A stretch of 64,000 nt of DNA from Methylophaga sp. UBA3192 (GTDB lineage: Bacteria > Pseudomonadota > Gammaproteobacteria > Nitrosococcales > Methylophagaceae): contig DEXE01000006.1 in assembly GCA_002363955.1 (NCBI GenBank), forward strand, positions 248,001-312,000, in the 5' to 3' direction. The position numbers were made by a program, and so were the translations under genes. The notes below the pieces were generated by a model that made no database searches, had not been told where the DNA came from, and saw only the letters and a list, made by a program, of their open reading frames with translations. The stretch's first letter is position 1, and the number at the start of each line of letters is the position of its first letter. Below are positions 36,979 to 46,384 of this stretch, piece by piece.

Positions 36979-37686
36979 ATGGCTGTGCGTCGAGTTTATC
37001 GGTTTATTTTACGGGGATTACTGCAAGCGATATTGGCGTTTGTTCTGTTGAGTTTATTGCTGGTGTTGCCATTTCGCTGGGTGAATCCACCGATCACCAT
37101 GGTGATGGCTGATAGATGGATTCATTCAACGGAAGACTTTGAATTACGACAATCCTGGTTAAGCTGGGAAGCGATTCCTAAACACGCGGCGTTAGCGGTG
37201 GTCACTTCTGAGGATCAGAAATTTCCCTTACACAGTGGGTTTGACCTAAAGGCGATTCAGCAGGCGCTGAAAGAGCGAGAGCGTAGGGGAGGCTTGCGTG
37301 GTGCCAGCACTATCAGTCAGCAAGTGGCGAAGAATATGTATCTCTGGACTGGACGCAGCTGGTTCAGAAAGGGCTTGGAAGTATGGTTTACCTTACTGAT
37401 CGAACTCTCATGGAGTAAGCAACGTATTCTTGAGGTTTATCTGAATATCGCTGAGTGGGGGCCTGGGGTATTTGGCATCGAGGCCGCCAGCCAATATCAC
37501 TTCAGACTTCCGGCAGCGAATCTGACCCCCATGCAGGCGGCTTTACTCGCGTCTTCATTACCCAGCCCATTAAATTACAATCCAGCGAGGCCAGCGCAGC
37601 ATCTGCATAAACGTGCTGAATGGAATTTACAGCAGCAACGCAGGCTTGGTGGCGTGCAGTGGTTAGCGCCGTTAAACGAAAAATAA
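36979..37686 (+). CDS. mtgA: Monofunctional peptidoglycan glycosyltransferase
   Basis: A 235-residue GT51 enzyme with one N-terminal TM helix (about 14-34). The catalytic Glu motif is in TSEDQKFPLHSGFD (about 80-93), followed by RGGLRGASTISQQVAKNMYLW and later EVYLNIAEWGPGVFGIEAA. It polymerises lipid II glycan strands. Length equals the E. coli enzyme. It starts 115 bases after ybbP; independent transcription is likely but not shown. Confidence 0.95.
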   Translation: MAVRRVYRFILRGLLQAILAFVLLSLLLVLPFRWVNPPITMVMADRWIHSTEDFELRQSWLSWEAIPKHAALAVVTSEDQKFPLHSGFDLKAIQQALKERERRGGLRGASTISQQVAKNMYLWTGRSWFRKGLEVWFTLLIELSWSKQRILEVYLNIAEWGPGVFGIEAASQYHFRLPAANLTPMQAALLASSLPSPLNYNPARPAQHLHKRAEWNLQQQRRLGGVQWLAPLNEK

Positions 37687-37712
37687 TGCAAATCATAACG
37701 GGCCGATATAAA

Positions 37713-37728
37713 TGTGAATCAGCTCACA
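37713..37728. promoter_or_regulatory. CRP-type site TGTGAATCAGCTCACA
   Basis: This is an exact match to the CRP/Vfr consensus TGTGA-N6-TCACA, in the gap between mtgA and the small gene at 37850, about 120 bases before its start. The binding protein in this organism is unknown. Confidence 0.5.
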
Positions 37729-37849
37729 TGTCGACGACAAAGCATTGATTCTTCACATGAATTACACATCATCTTAATAAAATGAAAACGTATTAATTGA
37801 GTGATAACAGCTTCAATTAACAGTTTTTTCTATAACTATTGGGATTGAG

Positions 37850-38026
37850 ATGATGAGAATGAATACGGAAATGCAGGATCTAGAGACTTGGGTCAGACAT
37901 TACGCAGACCATAATGTGTTTGAACATAACGGTGAATTAATTGATAGTGAAAGTGCATTTAGTTCTGCCGGTTTACACGCCCAAGCCAAGCCAAGTTATC
38001 AGGACTGGCTGGTCACGGTTGCTTAA
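37850..38026 (+). CDS. Small protein of unknown function (58 aa)
   Basis: An ORF for 58 residues starting MMRMNTEMQDLETWVRHYAD and ending in QDWLVTVA. It is soluble, rather acidic and His/Trp-containing, without a signal peptide or TM segment. GGGA precedes the first ATG by 5 bases and the second ATG by 8. A perfect CRP-type site lies upstream. I recognise no family; the reading frame, ribosome binding site and otherwise empty interval support it as a real gene. Confidence 0.5.
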   Translation: MMRMNTEMQDLETWVRHYADHNVFEHNGELIDSESAFSSAGLHAQAKPSYQDWLVTVA

Positions 38027-38180
38027 TCAGTTCGAAAATCACCGTGGAGATTAACACGCCAGAAACAATGATTTTCCTGCAAATTTGAAATTCCAGTCTA
38101 CTCTTTGAAAAGCAGCCGATTAAGCGTAATGTAAGTTCAGTTATGATGTTTCAACGCTTGTGAATTCGAGGATATTGGCT

Positions 38181-38411
38181 ATGGATATGTCGCAGCACAA
38201 TATGGAAAATCTGTTTATGCAGCTGGGGTTGGAGAGCAATGAGGAGGCCATTGAAGACTTTATGGCGGATCATACATTGCAGGAAGATGAAAAACTGGAA
38301 GATGCCAGCTTCTGGTCAGCATCCCAGGCAGCGTTTATTAAAGAATGTCTGGCTTCAGACTCGGACTGGGCAGAAGTGGTTGATCAGCTTAATGTTCAAT
38401 TACGCCAGTAA
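38181..38411 (+). CDS. DUF2789 protein
   Basis: A 76-residue soluble protein beginning MDMSQHNMENLFMQLGLESN and ending VDQLNVQLRQ, matching DUF2789 (the family ends in a similar WAEVVDQL segment). The ATG at 38181 has GAGG upstream; the longer frame from a GTG at 38160 is less likely. Function unknown. It sits directly before fumC, 48 bases apart. Confidence 0.75.
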   Translation: MDMSQHNMENLFMQLGLESNEEAIEDFMADHTLQEDEKLEDASFWSASQAAFIKECLASDSDWAEVVDQLNVQLRQ

Positions 38412-38459
38412 TGTTTCTTTACAGAAACATGTTTGATGGTTTAACCCTGAATCGTTTTT

Positions 38460-39830
38460 ATGTCCAGTGAAAGACGTTGGGGTAAGCAAACACAGCTTGC
38501 CCTCAGACATTTTTCTATCGGTGAAGAAACCTTTCCCCGGGAATTTATTCGTGCATTAGCTATCGTAAAACGTTGTGCTGCCCAGGCCAATATGGATATT
38601 CGCCAACTAGATTTTCAATTCGGCCGGGCCATTTCTGAGGTGAGCCTTGAAGTCATAAACGGCGAACATGATCAGCAGTTTCCATTAAGCATCTGGCAAT
38701 CCGGTTCCGGTACACAAACCCATATGAATATGAATGAGGTCATTGCCAACCTTGCCACACAGCGATTAGATTCTGCCAGTCAAATTCATCCCAATGATCA
38801 CTGCAATATCGGTCAATCCACTAATGACAGCTTTTCGACTGCAATGCATATTGCGACGGTTGAACAAATTCATCATCAACTGTTGCCTGCATTGGAAAAT
38901 ATGCAACAGCTACTGGAGCAGCATGCAGACCAATGGCAAGCCATTATCAAAACTGGCCGTACCCATCTGCAGGATGCCACGCCCCTGACTCTGGGCCAGC
39001 AGTTTTCGGCTTATGCCTCGCAAATTAACGCTAATATCAGATGGCTGAGACAAGTCACGGGTGAATTATATTCGGTCCCTCAAGGCGGAACGGCTGTAGG
39101 AACAGGGCTAAACAGTACCGTCGGTTTCGCCGAAAAGTTTGCTGAATATTTAACTGAGTTTACCGGTTTACCTTTCACCGCCAGTCAAAACAAACTCTCT
39201 TTGCAGGCTGCTCACGATGGGCTGGTCAATGTGTCGGGGGGATTAAATACTCTGGCGGTCAGTCTGAATAAAATCGCTGCCGATATTCGTCTATTAGGAT
39301 CCGGACCGCGTTGCGGTATAGGGGAATTAAAGTTACCTGAAAATGAACCCGGTTCATCCATCATGCCGGGTAAGGTCAATCCCACTCAATGTGAAGCAAT
39401 GATGATGGTCTGTGCCCAGGTAATGGGCAACCATATGACGATAACCTTCGCCGGGGCTCAGGGACAATTAGAGTTGAATACGTTTAAGCCGGTAATCATT
39501 CATAACCTGCTGCAGTCGATACGATTGCTGGTGCATACCGTAAACAGCTTTACGGAGTATTGCCTGATTGGGCTGGAACCTGATCGACTACGCATCGACG
39601 CCTTATTAAACCATTCGCTGATGCTGGTTACGGTCTTATCTCCCGTGATCGGTTACGATAACGCCAGTTTTATCGTTCAACAGGCGCACGCTAATGGAAC
39701 CACATTACGGGAGGAGGCGATACGCTCTGGTTATATCAGTGCAAAAGCGTTTGATGAACTTATCCAGGCAGAAAAGATGTTGGGGCCTGTTGAGCGTTCA
39801 TCATCTGGGGATGAATTGAAAGATACATAA
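38460..39830 (+). CDS. fumC: Class II fumarate hydratase
   Basis: A 456-residue fumarase C. Seen are WQSGSGTQTHMNMNEVIAN (about 78-96), the histidine-containing RTHLQDATPLTLGQ (about 165-178), GSGPRCGIGEL and the fumarase/aspartase signature GSSIMPGKVNPTQCE (about 296-310). It interconverts fumarate and malate in the TCA cycle and needs no iron-sulfur cluster. The N-terminus is slightly shorter than in E. coli FumC (467), lacking about ten residues before the KQTQ segment, with the otherwise usual WGAQTQ appearing as WGKQTQ. Confidence 0.93.
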   Translation: MSSERRWGKQTQLALRHFSIGEETFPREFIRALAIVKRCAAQANMDIRQLDFQFGRAISEVSLEVINGEHDQQFPLSIWQSGSGTQTHMNMNEVIANLATQRLDSASQIHPNDHCNIGQSTNDSFSTAMHIATVEQIHHQLLPALENMQQLLEQHADQWQAIIKTGRTHLQDATPLTLGQQFSAYASQINANIRWLRQVTGELYSVPQGGTAVGTGLNSTVGFAEKFAEYLTEFTGLPFTASQNKLSLQAAHDGLVNVSGGLNTLAVSLNKIAADIRLLGSGPRCGIGELKLPENEPGSSIMPGKVNPTQCEAMMMVCAQVMGNHMTITFAGAQGQLELNTFKPVIIHNLLQSIRLLVHTVNSFTEYCLIGLEPDRLRIDALLNHSLMLVTVLSPVIGYDNASFIVQQAHANGTTLREEAIRSGYISAKAFDELIQAEKMLGPVERSSSGDELKDT

Positions 39831-39858
39831 AATGGGTGTCACAAATGCTTTGGGATAT

Positions 39859-40245
39859 TCATTGATAAAACAGTGACCAAACAGCATACGTAAGCACAGC
39901 TGAAAAGAGTAACCAACAACAGATTATCGCTACGGCAGCATAACGATTTTCCGGTAATTGAATTGGCTTCATTGCAGCTTTTGTCAGACAGTCAGCCCAT
40001 ACCTCCTCCGGTATCAGTTTTACGGTCAGATAAATACCCAACGGCAGAATAAGCAGTTCATCCAAATAACCGATGACAGGAATAAAATCCGGAATAAGAT
40101 CAACAGGGCTTAATGCATACGCTACTACAGCAATTCCCAACCATTTCGCCATTTCAGGTACTGCCGGGTCCTTGCTGGCTAAATACAGAGCTGAGATATG
40201 CAGTTTCAGACCCCTGGCAAACTGTTTTAACGTATTTTTCAACAT
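39859..40245 (-). CDS. YkvA-family (DUF1232) membrane protein
   Basis: A 128-residue protein with the DUF1232 signature ALSPVDLIPDFIPVIGYLDE near residues 43-62, a hydrophobic helix following it, and a C-terminal TM helix (about 103-124). Function not established. Convergent with fumC. Confidence 0.85.
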   Translation of the reverse strand: MLKNTLKQFARGLKLHISALYLASKDPAVPEMAKWLGIAVVAYALSPVDLIPDFIPVIGYLDELLILPLGIYLTVKLIPEEVWADCLTKAAMKPIQLPENRYAAVAIICCWLLFSAVLTYAVWSLFYQ

Positions 40246-40408
40246 GGCTTTATATTCAGCAATAGTCAGTAATGCAAATGCACTCTTTTAAGACACTAAT
40301 TTTATTGACATAAAATTCACAATAAATCCGTTTTAATTCCTTACAAAATGCAGTGATTAGTTGGTGTTTATTCATATTGATCACATTATAAAAATTGGAT
40401 GGGTTTAG

Positions 40409-41704
40409 ATGTTTAATAAAAAATTAAAAAGAGATTTAGCTGAGACATACAGTAAATATAATGAAATGAATAGTCTGATGAATTCAATCCAGTCATCAGT
40501 GGCAACCATCCAATTTGATAATAAAGGAATTATCGAAGAGGTTAACGACAGTTTTTTATCCGTTGTGGGCTATGAAAAATCTGAACTGATTGGCAAGCAT
40601 CATCAGATATTTTGTGATGAGGATTATATCCAGTCTGCTGAATATAAAAGTTTTTGGGAGCAACTTACTCATGGTAAACAAAAGTCGGGTACGTACAAAC
40701 GATTCACTAAATCCAGGCAAGTAGTTTGGTTGGAAGCTTCCTATTTTCCGATAACTAACAAGGATAATAAGGTTACCGGTATCCTTAAAATTGCAGCAGA
40801 TGTCACTCAGTCTCATAACAACATGCGCGATCTTGAAGCAGCGTTTAGTGCATTAAACCGCTCGATGGCGATTATTGAGTTCACTCCTGATGGTCAGATC
40901 TTAAAAGCCAACGATAACTTTCTTTCGGTGGTGGGATATACATCAGAGCAGGTGGTTGGCAATCATCATCGTATCTTCTGTTTCGATCAGTTTTATGAAG
41001 AAAATCCACATTTCTGGGCAGACATCAGTTCGGGAAAATTCTTTTCCGATCAATTCGTCAGGAAAACAGCTTCCGGACAATCCGTCTGGTTGGAAGCCTC
41101 TTATAATCCTGTGTTTGATGATCAGGGCCAGGTTGTAAAAGTCATTAAATTTGCCAGTGATATTACCCAACGTATAGAACATAACGATAGAGTAATGCGT
41201 GCAGCAGAAATGTCATTCTCCACCGCGGAGGAAACCTCTCAAATCGCCAAAAATGGTGTTGATTTACTTAATACCTCTGTAGCAATGTCCAATACTATCC
41301 TGCAGGATGTATCAGATACGTCGGCGAACATTGAACAGTTGAATAAAGAATCTAAAAACATTGAAAATATCGTTTCTACAATTAACGATATTGCCGAACA
41401 GACGAATCTGTTGGCATTAAATGCTGCCATAGAAGCGGCACGTGCAGGGGAGCAGGGCAAGGGGTTTGCGGTAGTAGCTGATGAGGTCAGAAAGTTGGCC
41501 TCCAGAACCAGCGAGTCCACTGATGAAATAAAAGAAGTGGTCAAGCAAAATCGTATGCTGACACATGATGTGACACAAAGAATGGATAGTGTGAAGCAAA
41601 AGGCTATGGACAGTAATGAACAGCTGACTGCCGTTTCATCAGTTATGACGGAAATATTGCAGGGTGCTGAGGATGTTTCGCGGACAGTTTCTTCACTTTT
41701 GTAG
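40409..41704 (+). CDS. Soluble chemotaxis-type transducer with two PAS domains (BdlA-like)
   Basis: A 431-residue protein without TM segments: PAS 1 about 25-140, PAS 2 about 150-262, and a short methyl-accepting signalling domain (about 265-431) with DIAEQTNLLALNAAIEAARAG. Order and length match BdlA of Pseudomonas aeruginosa (biofilm dispersion) and related energy or aerotaxis transducers. The two PAS domains resemble each other (EASYFPITNKDNKV against EASYNPVFDDQGQV), suggesting duplication. PAS ligands such as heme or FAD are not decidable by eye. No HAMP domain. Confidence 0.88.
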   Translation: MFNKKLKRDLAETYSKYNEMNSLMNSIQSSVATIQFDNKGIIEEVNDSFLSVVGYEKSELIGKHHQIFCDEDYIQSAEYKSFWEQLTHGKQKSGTYKRFTKSRQVVWLEASYFPITNKDNKVTGILKIAADVTQSHNNMRDLEAAFSALNRSMAIIEFTPDGQILKANDNFLSVVGYTSEQVVGNHHRIFCFDQFYEENPHFWADISSGKFFSDQFVRKTASGQSVWLEASYNPVFDDQGQVVKVIKFASDITQRIEHNDRVMRAAEMSFSTAEETSQIAKNGVDLLNTSVAMSNTILQDVSDTSANIEQLNKESKNIENIVSTINDIAEQTNLLALNAAIEAARAGEQGKGFAVVADEVRKLASRTSESTDEIKEVVKQNRMLTHDVTQRMDSVKQKAMDSNEQLTAVSSVMTEILQGAEDVSRTVSSLL

Positions 41705-41816
41705 GGTGAAAATCTTTGTAGGTCTATTTTGCAAATGTGCGTGAAAAGATTAAAGTTAGCCATTAAACGGGCGTAATAAAGACTATAAATGCACCAACGC
41801 AATTATGGAAGACAGC

Positions 41817-42833
41817 ATGAGATTGAAAATATTATTAAGCTTACTTGTCTTCTTCCTTGTCGCCTGTCGCTCTGAAGAGCCTGCAGAACCGACATTACAA
41901 TTGGCTGGAGTGAATTATCTGGGTGATTTGCCGACGTTGGTGGCCAGTAAAAACAATCTGTTTCAAAAACATCATTTAAATCTTGAAGTGTCTCTTTCCG
42001 AGTCTGGAAAGCAAAACCTGGATGACTTGCTCGCAGGCAAAGTTGATTTTGCTCTAATGGCACCAACCCCCTTTACGCTGGACAAATTAGCCAATGCGGA
42101 TACCCCGCGTCAGGGTAATGAGCCGGTCATTTTAGGGAATCTCCTGCACTCCACCCGGATGAACCAGATATTAACGCTGAAGGGAAGGAATATACAGACA
42201 GTCAATGCGCTGAAGGGAGGCAAGGTAGGGCTTAGTAAGGGCACCAATGCCGAATATTTATGGTGGTTATATACCGTTTTTTATCAATTAGATGCCGACA
42301 GTGTGGAGCTTATTAATTTGCCGGTTACGGAACTGGGTTCGGCATTAGTTGAGGGAAAAGTTGATGCCATTGTGACCTGGCAACCATGGACAAACCGATA
42401 TATTGATGAATATGCCGATCAAATTGAGCAAGTAGATGGCAGCCATGTATACAGTGCTAAATGGTTATTGGTGACGACCCGGCAGATGGCTGAGGAAAAT
42501 CCGGAATACTGTCAGCATTTGCTTGAGGCCTATGTTGAAGCAATCAGGTTGATTCAGTCGGACACTGACAACGTGATGCAGATGTATAGCGAGCAAGCCA
42601 ATACAGATGAAATGCCTCTCATCAAATACCAGCCCGCGTTGCATCAATTGAATCTGAATTGGTCATTAATTGCTGAACTTCATCAAAGTATTCAATGGGC
42701 CAAACTTAGAGGGCTTGCTGAAACAGACATACAGACGGATGTAATTTCCTGGTTTGCTCCGGAACCGTTGCGTACTATTCAGCCGTTTTCAGTCAAGATT
42801 CCCACCATGCAGATTGATGAGAGTCAGCCATGA
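41817..42833 (+). CDS. Substrate-binding lipoprotein, NMT1/SsuA-TauA type
   Basis: A 338-residue protein starting MRLKILLSLLVFFLVAC with lipobox LVAC. The mature part is a type II periplasmic binding protein (LAGVNYLGDLPTLVASKNNL near the start; GGKVGLSKGTNAEYLWW; DAIVTWQPW) like those for sulfonates, nitrate or thiamine precursors. GGAAGA before the ATG at 41817 favours this start over ATG 41805. There is no ABC permease or ATPase gene beside it; instead its stop overlaps a hybrid histidine kinase gene by 4 bases, so it probably serves as that kinase's ligand sensor. Confidence 0.82.
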   Translation: MRLKILLSLLVFFLVACRSEEPAEPTLQLAGVNYLGDLPTLVASKNNLFQKHHLNLEVSLSESGKQNLDDLLAGKVDFALMAPTPFTLDKLANADTPRQGNEPVILGNLLHSTRMNQILTLKGRNIQTVNALKGGKVGLSKGTNAEYLWWLYTVFYQLDADSVELINLPVTELGSALVEGKVDAIVTWQPWTNRYIDEYADQIEQVDGSHVYSAKWLLVTTRQMAEENPEYCQHLLEAYVEAIRLIQSDTDNVMQMYSEQANTDEMPLIKYQPALHQLNLNWSLIAELHQSIQWAKLRGLAETDIQTDVISWFAPEPLRTIQPFSVKIPTMQIDESQP

Positions 42834-45124
42834 AGCTGGTTCAAATCGCCATTATTTTTATATGTACAAGCCTGCTGGGATTATTGTTTTTAATCGTGTT
42901 AGGTGCCTGGAGTTATCATCAGGTTGAATTAAAACGGGATGAACTGAGCTACCTGGGCTCAATAAAACACAGAATCGATGCGTTATCTGTTGGCAGCGAT
43001 AATGTGTTGATATTTCGTCCCGATGACAGACTTTGGCAGATTTTTTTAGGTGATGCCCGAGCGATTCAGGCCGATCTTACCGCTCTGGAAAATGGTGGAT
43101 TCAATGCTCAGCTTGCAGTGCGGCATATAGATCAACTGATTAAATCAGTTGAAGATGCCTATAAAACACTGCCGGAAAATATCGATCTGATAAGCAATGA
43201 TTACCGGATTAATCCATTGACCCTGCCATTAAGATCGAGACTGCTTATCAATCAGGTAGCGGATCATGGCATTGCCATAGAGAGCGCGATAGATCAGTTA
43301 ATGCTGGAGAATCAGCAGAGCATTCAAAGCTATATAAATCGTATTTTATTGCTGTTTATACTGTCTACGCTATTGTTTGGCGTGTTGTGTGTGATCGCCT
43401 TCAGTATGATGTATCAGCGTATTGCTGTACCTACCCGAAATCTTATCAGCACCATACAACAAGTGTCTCAAAACGATGACAAAGCACGTGCAAAAGTTAT
43501 CGGCAAAGATGAAATGGCTGAGTTATCAATTGCCTTTAATGCACTTCTGGATCAAAAAGATCATTCGAATCAACAGATCCTCCAGCAACAAAGCGAGTTA
43601 AGCAAACAGGCTCATTTACTGGAGATAGCGGGTCGAGTTACCCGTTTTGGTGGCTGGTCGATAGATATGACGACTAAACAAGTGAAATGGTCCAATATGG
43701 TGGCTAACATTCATGGCAAACCGAATGGCTATTCTCCTACTCTTGATGAAGGGTTTTCATTTTATATTCCAGAGCATCAATCTCGGGTTAAAGAACTGTT
43801 TCATGCTTGCTCAGAGCACGGAACACCTTTCGATGTGGAATTGCAGATCATCAATTCTGCCGGGGAGCTGATTTGGGTTCGTTCATCTGGTGAGGCTGTA
43901 CGTAATAGCGAAGGCGAAATCACTGCCTTGCAAGGTGCTTTTCAGGATATTACCGAACGTATTGAACTGGAAAACCGTCTGCGTCAATCTCAACGCCTGG
44001 AAGCTGTCGGGCAGCTGACTGGCGGTGTGGCACACGACTTTAATAACCTGTTAACGGTCGTTATTGGTAATTCACAAATTATTACCGAGTCACTGGATGA
44101 ATCCAGCCGTCTCAAACCGTTAGCGGATATGATTCTGCAAGCGGGGTATCGAGGGGCAGAGTTAACCCGTAGTTTATTAGCCTTTGCCCGAAAACAACCG
44201 CTTGAACCAAAACCGGTAAAAATCAAGCAATTAATCCAGCAACTATGGCCATTGCTGGAACGGGCCGTAGGGGCTGAAATTTCAATTCAGTTAATGGCCG
44301 ATGATCAGCTTCATCAGGTCTTGATTGACTCCGGTCAATTTGAAAATGCTCTGCTGAATCTTGCCCTGAACGCCAAAGATGCCATGCCGAAGGGAGGACG
44401 CATTGTCATAGAAGCACAAAATACGCATTTACCCGATCGGTATGCACAGGAGCATGAGATTAATACGGGGGATTATGTCGTTATTGCTATTTCAGATTCA
44501 GGTTTCGGTATACCCGCAGAGATACTTGATAAAGTATTTGAACCGTTTTACACCACAAAAACAAAAGATAAGGGTACGGGTCTGGGACTCGCCATGGTTT
44601 ATGGTTTTATCAAACAAAGTAATGGTCACGTTAATATCTACTCGGAACCAGGACAAGGCACTACAGTCAGGCTTTATTTGCCAGTTGCGACCAATAAAAA
44701 TGTTCCTTCGGATAACGTGTCGTCTGTTACCACCGATTTAAAGAAGGGAAATGAACAGATACTGGTCGTTGAAGATGATCCATTGGTTCGTGAGTATGTC
44801 ATCTCGCAATTGACAAGCCTGGGATATGAAGTGCTTTCCGCTGCAGACGGCAAGCAGGCAATGCAAATTCTTGAATCCGAACAGACTATTGATTTGCTGT
44901 TAACCGACGTTGTTTTGCCTGAAGGTATGAATGGACGGAAAATTGCCGAACAGGCACTTAAGTTACGGCCCGGGCTGCGAGTGTTATATACCTCTGGTTA
45001 TACTGAAAACTCTATTGTGCACCATGGCCGACTGGATCCTGGTGTGTTGTTATTATCTAAACCCTACAGTCGTGAAGAACTGGCGAATAAAGTTAGAATG
45101 GCGCTAGATGTGTCACCTGCTTAA
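42830..45124 (+). CDS. Hybrid sensor histidine kinase (HAMP-PAS-HisKA-HATPase-REC)
   Basis: A 764-residue membrane kinase: TM1 about 5-28, periplasmic region about 30-170, TM2 about 172-195, HAMP to about 245, PAS/PAC about 262-385, HisKA with phospho-acceptor His in GGVAHDFNNLL (near 399), HATPase with NLALNAKDAMP, DSGFGIP and GTGLGLAMVYG, and a C-terminal receiver (about 640-755) with phospho-Asp in LLTDVVLPEGMNG. Coupled to the upstream binding lipoprotein by ATGA. No output response regulator is adjacent. The ligand is unknown. Confidence 0.9.
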   Translation: MKLVQIAIIFICTSLLGLLFLIVLGAWSYHQVELKRDELSYLGSIKHRIDALSVGSDNVLIFRPDDRLWQIFLGDARAIQADLTALENGGFNAQLAVRHIDQLIKSVEDAYKTLPENIDLISNDYRINPLTLPLRSRLLINQVADHGIAIESAIDQLMLENQQSIQSYINRILLLFILSTLLFGVLCVIAFSMMYQRIAVPTRNLISTIQQVSQNDDKARAKVIGKDEMAELSIAFNALLDQKDHSNQQILQQQSELSKQAHLLEIAGRVTRFGGWSIDMTTKQVKWSNMVANIHGKPNGYSPTLDEGFSFYIPEHQSRVKELFHACSEHGTPFDVELQIINSAGELIWVRSSGEAVRNSEGEITALQGAFQDITERIELENRLRQSQRLEAVGQLTGGVAHDFNNLLTVVIGNSQIITESLDESSRLKPLADMILQAGYRGAELTRSLLAFARKQPLEPKPVKIKQLIQQLWPLLERAVGAEISIQLMADDQLHQVLIDSGQFENALLNLALNAKDAMPKGGRIVIEAQNTHLPDRYAQEHEINTGDYVVIAISDSGFGIPAEILDKVFEPFYTTKTKDKGTGLGLAMVYGFIKQSNGHVNIYSEPGQGTTVRLYLPVATNKNVPSDNVSSVTTDLKKGNEQILVVEDDPLVREYVISQLTSLGYEVLSAADGKQAMQILESEQTIDLLLTDVVLPEGMNGRKIAEQALKLRPGLRVLYTSGYTENSIVHHGRLDPGVLLLSKPYSREELANKVRMALDVSPA

Positions 45125-45477
45125 CCTGTGGATTATCGTTTATAGCCTGTTGGTGGCAATCCAACCCGCTTAGCCTGAAAGTTTTCCGGTTATCTTGTAA
45201 AAATTACATGATTAATTCACTGTGCTCGCATGAAAATTTCATAATAAACACGCCAGTTTTATAGTGAACAATAACATTATATTTAAGCTTTAAGTTTATG
45301 ATATTAAATAGTATATTTGGCTGTACTGTTTATTCCTGAACCGCTCCTGATAAATCTGGCACAAGGTTTGCGATGGAGCTTGTTACAAGGAAAGCTTCAT
45401 CGGCACTTTCTTTGATAGATTTTTTTAGTCATCAAGTTCACTAAAAAGTATGCCGATAATTAAAATAGGAGAATGAA
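45125..45477. other. 353-bp intergenic region with possible leader hairpin
   Basis: No ORF is credible here. A GTTGG/CCAAC hairpin lies near 45150-45170 just after the kinase gene. Close to the next gene, ATCGGCACTTT (about 45398-45410) and AAAGTATGCCGAT (about 45445-45457) can pair over a loop that itself has TTGAT/ATCAA, so the small-protein mRNA may carry a structured 5' leader. Confidence 0.35.
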
Positions 45478-45726
45478 ATGTTTAAACAACTATTTCTTTC
45501 AACGGCCTTGGCGACAGCTTTTATCGCGACACCTGTACTCGCTGGCGATCATGATAAACATGATGCTAAAGGTGAGTCACAGACATATGACAATGTCGAT
45601 AGAGATGATAAAAAAGTGACGCCAGATAAAAAAGCGTATGACAAAAACAAATCGGATGATGAAAATGCTAAACATCCTGCCCATGAAATGGGTGAAGGTG
45701 ACCCTGCCAGGGAACAAGGCCAATAG
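45478..45726 (+). CDS. Small exported, highly charged protein
   Basis: An 82-residue product with a clear signal peptide (MFKQLFLSTALATAFIATPV, cleavage near VLAGD). The mature chain is almost entirely Asp, Lys, Glu, Asn and His (DHDKHDAKGESQTYDN and similar) and probably disordered in the periplasm. AGGAG precedes the ATG. I recognise no family; stress-related or metal-binding roles are only guesses. A comparable acidic lipoprotein is encoded at 48349. Confidence 0.65.
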   Translation: MFKQLFLSTALATAFIATPVLAGDHDKHDAKGESQTYDNVDRDDKKVTPDKKAYDKNKSDDENAKHPAHEMGEGDPAREQGQ

Positions 45727-46117
45727 TATCCTCTAGATTTATCAGTTTAATGAGAATGTAGTGTATTTAGTGGAAGAAAGATTTTCTGGCCGATTTCTCA
45801 GTGTCGGCTGGAAAATTCATTCAAGGATGTGACGCTACGTTTTCATTACCTTTCAATGTGTTTGATAATCTTAACGCTTGTTCCTGAAACATCCCTCATA
45901 AATACAGATCCTGATATCCGCTTAGATGTTGAAATTCAAACCTCAGACTCGCAATAGCAATCCGGAACTTTCCCGTTAGATAAAGACTTACATTTTTTAT
46001 AGCTGTTTAAGTATCTGGCAGGCATTGCGCCCTTCACTTAGTAGAATGATGTTTTTATGAATGCAGGCGTCCGTCCATCCGAATACATTGTCCGGGGCAG
46101 CATGTTTGGAAAAACTC
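45727..46117. other. Intergenic region without a recognised gene
   Basis: About 390 bases up to the MITE. The only structure seen is an imperfect stem-loop at about 45780-45812 (ATTTTC..GCCGA and TCGGC..GAAAAT, 10-base loop), which has no T-run but could end the small exported-protein transcript. Confidence 0.4.
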
Positions 46118-46384
46118 TAGGGGCTGTTTCTCTTTCTCACCCCCACTGCTGGAGGCTAATTTTTTCGTCCAACAAGGCGGAAATGATGCGGTGTAGTTAC
46201 TCTACATAAATCATTTTCAACACAGTAGGGCGGAAAAATAGTCCCAGCCCTACGGGTTGTGGCTGAAAATGCACCACTCTGTGTTGCTCGTCATTTATTT
46301 AGAACGACTAAACGGCACTCCTCGCGTCTTGATTAGTGCATTTTCAGTCACAACAGAGGCGGCGAGAAAGATAAACAACCCCTA
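46118..46384. mobile_element. MITE, second copy (TA-flanked, terminal inverted repeats)
   Basis: The left end TAGGGGCTGTTTCTCTTTCTC pairs, with two mismatches, with the right end GAGAAAGATAAACAACCCCTA. Long internal blocks (CCACTGCTGGAGGCTA, GGCGGAAAAATAGTCCCAGC, TCGTCATTTATTTAGAACG) are shared with the element at 11618-11953; the two differ by an inner hairpin block around 46178-46230 here and a larger inner block in the other copy. No coding capacity. Its right end lies inside the zinc-ribbon gene (46344-46718) and supplies that gene's stop codon. Confidence 0.8.

Noticed and set aside
45125..45477. Cobalamin or other riboswitch
   Set aside because: Hairpins are present but no conserved riboswitch core such as the B12 box was seen.
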